Below, in pieces: positions 61,600-64,000 of a stretch of DNA of 64,000 bases (the stretch's first letter is position 1; each line of letters opens with the position of its first letter). The DNA lies in NCBI GenBank assembly GCA_040385105.1, contig JAZKHY010000004.1, forward strand, positions 273,419 through 337,418, in the 5' to 3' direction. The stretch is from JACMQX01 sp040385105 (GTDB lineage Bacteria; Pseudomonadota; Gammaproteobacteria; Burkholderiales; Burkholderiaceae_C). Both the position numbers and the translations under genes were made by a program. The notes under the pieces were generated by a model. That model was not told the origin of the DNA. It made no database searches and saw only the letters and a list, made by a program, of their open reading frames with translations.

Positions 61600-62216
61600 G
61601 ATTTGGCTCCGTTCGGCGGCTGGCCTGCCTGTTTCGAGCCGTAGGCCGTGCCCCAGCCCCAGACTTCGGCACCCTTGCCGCGCTTGACCACGCGGTTGCG
61701 GAAAATGTCGGCCACCACATCGCCGTCACCGGCGAGCAATGCCTTGGTCGAGCACATTTCGGCGCAGGCCGGCAGCTTGCCTTCAGCCAGGCGGTTGCGG
61801 CCGTATTTCTCGAACTCGGCCTGGCTGCCATTGGCTTCGGGGCCGCCGGCGCAGAAGGTGCACTTGTCCATCTTGCCACGCACGCCGAAGGTGCCGGCCG
61901 AGGGGAACTGCGGTGCGCCGAACGGGCAGGCATAGGAGCAGTAGCCGCAGCCGATGCAGACGTCCTTGTCATGCAGCACCACGCCCTCTTCGGTGCGGTA
62001 GAAGCAGTTGACCGGGCAGACCGCCATGCACGGCGCGTCGCTGCAGTGCATGCAGGCCACCGAGATGGACTTTTCGCCGGGCACGCCGTCGTTGAGCGTC
62101 ACCACCCGGCGGCGGTTCACGCCCCAGGGCACTTCATGCTCGTTCTTGCAGGCGGTGACGCAGCCGTTGCATTCGATGCAGCGTTCCGCATCGCAGACAA
62201 ATTTCATTCTTGCCAT
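61596..62216 (-). CDS. Formate dehydrogenase iron-sulphur (beta) subunit
   Basis: Four cysteine groups (CIECNGCVTAC; CMHCSDAPCMAVCPVNC; CIGCGYCSYACPFGA; CTFC...CAEMC) bind four [4Fe-4S] clusters passing electrons from the molybdopterin subunit to the cytochrome. 206 aa is short, lacking the C-terminal membrane helix of FdnH. Confidence 0.94.
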   Translation of the reverse strand: MARMKFVCDAERCIECNGCVTACKNEHEVPWGVNRRRVVTLNDGVPGEKSISVACMHCSDAPCMAVCPVNCFYRTEEGVVLHDKDVCIGCGYCSYACPFGAPQFPSAGTFGVRGKMDKCTFCAGGPEANGSQAEFEKYGRNRLAEGKLPACAEMCSTKALLAGDGDVVADIFRNRVVKRGKGAEVWGWGTAYGSKQAGQPPNGAKS

Positions 62217-62225
62217 GGTGCTTCC

Positions 62226-64000
62226 TTATGCCTTCTCGACGTTGCAGATCGTCGTCTTGGTTTCCTGCATCATCGTCACGCTGTCGTAGCCGTACGTCGT
62301 CGCGGTGTTGACCGCCTCGCCACGCACCACCGGCGCCGCGCCGTTGGGGTAGTACGCCAGCATGTCGGCGCCCTGCCAGCGGCCGGAGAAGTGGAACGGC
62401 ATCCAGACGGTGTCCGGCCCGACGCGCTCGGTGACCAGGGCCTGCACATTCAGGCGCGCACCCGTGGGGCTGCTCAGCCACACGCGCCCGCCGTTGGTGA
62501 TGCCGCGGTCGGCCGCCGTCTTGGGGTTGATCTCCACATAGGCTTCCTGCTGCAGTTCGGCCAGCCAGGGGTTGGAGCGGGTCTCTTCGCCGCCGCCTTC
62601 GTATTCCACAAGCCGGCCCGACGTCAGGATGAGCGGGAATTTCACCTCCACCTTGTCGGCCGTGTTCTTGGCCTGCACCGTTTTGAAGAGCGTGGGCAGG
62701 CGCCAGAAGGCCTTGCGGTCGTCATGGCTCGGGTACTTGGCCACCAGGTCTGGCCGGGTGCTGTACAGCGCCTCGCGGTGCTGCGGAATCGCGTCCGGGA
62801 AGTTCCACACCACCGCGCGCGCCTTGGCATTGCCGAAGACATGGCAGCCGTGGTTCTTCATGGTGACGCGGATGATGCCGCCGGAGTTGTCGGTCTTCCA
62901 GTTCTTGCCTTCGGCGGCCGTCTTCTCGGCATCGGTGAGCTCGTCCCACCAGCCCAGCTTCTTGAGCAGCAGGTGGTCGAACTCGGGGTAGCCGGTCTGG
63001 ATGTCCGCATCCCTGGAGGCCGAGCCGTCCTCGGCCAGCAGGTTGACGCCGGCGCGCTCCACGCCGAAGTTCGCGCGGAAGTTGCCGCCGCCGTCCATCA
63101 CGTGCTTGCTGGTGTCGTACAGGTTGGGTGAGCCCGGGTGCTTGAGTTCAGGCGTGCCGAAGCAGGGCCAGGGCAGGCCGAAGTAATCGCCCGTCAGGTC
63201 GTAGCCGGTTTCCTTGTCCTTGCCACCCTTGGACTTGAGCGTCTTCACGTCGAAGTTGCCCATGTTGCGCATGTGGGCCTTCAGGCGCTCGGGGCTCTGG
63301 CCTGTGTAGCCGATGGTCCAGACGCTCTTGTTGATCTCGCGCAGGATGTCCTCGGGAACCGGCTCGTCCATGCCGCCGACCTTCTGCAGCTTGTAGTTCT
63401 TGACGAACTCCTTGCCGAAGCCGAGCTTGTCGGCCAGCTGGTACATGATCATGTGGTCGCTGCGGCTCTCCCACAGCGGCTCGATGACTTTCTCGCGCCA
63501 TTGCAGCGAGCGATTGGAGGCGGTGCAGGAACCGCTGGTCTCGAACTGCGTCGCCGCCGGCAGCAGGTACACCGCGCGGTTGGGGTTGAGGTCTTCGGCC
63601 TTGCCGGGCATGGCAGCCATGGCAGCGGTGGCCGACGGGTACGGGTCCACCACGACCAGCAGGTCCAGCTTGTCCATGGCCTTCTTCATGTCCAGGCCGC
63701 GCGTCTGGGAGTTGGGCGCATGTCCCCAGAAGAACACGCCGCGCAGGTTGGAGTCCTGGTCGATGAACTCGTTCTTCTCCATCACGCCGTCGATCCAGCG
63801 CGACACGGTGATGCCGGGCTTGGTCATCATCGCCGGGCTGGCAAAGCGGCCCTTGATCCAGTCGTACTCGACGCCCCAGGCCTTGGCGAAATGCCGCCAC
63901 GAGCCTTCAACGATGCCGTAGTAGCCGGGCAGCGAGTCGGGGTTGGGGCCGACGTCGGTCGCGCCCTGCACGTTGTCGTGGCCGCGGAAGATGTTGGTGC
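62226..64000 (-). CDS. Formate dehydrogenase alpha subunit (molybdopterin), 5' part outside window
   Basis: The frame runs open to the window edge; the apparent first start at 63971 is internal. FRGHDNVQGATDVGPNPDSLPGYYG and the later FTPGSRLVEYEGGGEETRSNPWLAEL-type end (LTSGRLVEYEGG) are typical of the catalytic molybdopterin subunit. It oxidises formate to CO2. The N-terminal FeS site and the Cys/Sec position lie beyond the window. Confidence 0.93.
   Translation of the reverse strand, partial: TNIFRGHDNVQGATDVGPNPDSLPGYYGIVEGSWRHFAKAWGVEYDWIKGRFASPAMMTKPGITVSRWIDGVMEKNEFIDQDSNLRGVFFWGHAPNSQTRGLDMKKAMDKLDLLVVVDPYPSATAAMAAMPGKAEDLNPNRAVYLLPAATQFETSGSCTASNRSLQWREKVIEPLWESRSDHMIMYQLADKLGFGKEFVKNYKLQKVGGMDEPVPEDILREINKSVWTIGYTGQSPERLKAHMRNMGNFDVKTLKSKGGKDKETGYDLTGDYFGLPWPCFGTPELKHPGSPNLYDTSKHVMDGGGNFRANFGVERAGVNLLAEDGSASRDADIQTGYPEFDHLLLKKLGWWDELTDAEKTAAEGKNWKTDNSGGIIRVTMKNHGCHVFGNAKARAVVWNFPDAIPQHREALYSTRPDLVAKYPSHDDRKAFWRLPTLFKTVQAKNTADKVEVKFPLILTSGRLVEYEGGGEETRSNPWLAELQQEAYVEINPKTAADRGITNGGRVWLSSPTGARLNVQALVTERVGPDTVWMPFHFSGRWQGADMLAYYPNGAAPVVRGEAVNTATTYGYDSVTMMQETKTTICNVEKA

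Overview
The window looks like a high-GC betaproteobacterial chromosome, most likely Burkholderiales and probably Comamonadaceae. This rests on GC-rich coding and on a housekeeping block (serS, a PLP-dependent dehydratase, ispH, a SlpA-type FKBP, radC, a type IV pilin) plus a membrane-bound formate dehydrogenase cluster. No rRNA is present, so the genus cannot be fixed from the sequence alone.

Layout. (1) About 1-7496 is the right part of an integrated island. Its cargo is a tightly packed plus-strand operon: a phosphoribosyltransferase-like protein (cut by the window edge), an ORC/CDC6-like AAA ATPase, an unrecognised protein with a CARF-like motif, and a PfkB/ribokinase-family kinase. A convergent NADAR-family gene, a divergent HTH regulator with a palindromic operator, a decayed ORF and a tyrosine integrase follow. 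(2) 7497-46179 is a complete-looking 38.7 kb siphovirus-type prophage bounded by a 15-bp direct repeat. That repeat is the 3' end of the tRNA-Ser(CGA) gene at 46165-46254. The island integrase abuts the left copy, so two elements appear to sit in tandem at one tRNA gene. (3) 46255-64000 is core chromosome.

Prophage organisation. A control region at 33.8-34.8 kb (Cro-like, CI-like, five operators) divides two arms. The leftward minus-strand arm runs CII-like protein, small wHTH protein, replication initiator (with an apparent internal origin: iterons plus a perfect DnaA box), Q-like antiterminator, strong terminator, two tRNA-like genes, HNH nuclease, terminase, portal, ClpP-like protease, capsid, connectors, tail (including a G/GT programmed frameshift), tail fibre, holin candidates, GH19 endolysin, nested Rz/Rz1 and a DNA adenine methylase. 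The rightward plus-strand arm carries small early genes, a dNMP kinase, a ParB protein fused to a SWIB domain, a DUF5131 and an ASCH protein, an excisionase-like protein and a HEPN-like protein, ending at the integrase. An acyltransferase moron sits at the left end, probably for O-antigen modification. A family of 16-bp palindromes of the form GTGCA-N6-TGCAC is scattered only inside the prophage.

Most notable for follow-up: the PRTase/ORC-ATPase/CARF-like/PfkB operon as a predicted nucleotide-centred conflict system; the ParB-SWIB fusion together with the dispersed palindromes; the origin embedded in the initiator gene; the tRNA-like gene with a 12-nt anticodon-arm loop; and the HEPN-like gene between excisionase and integrase.
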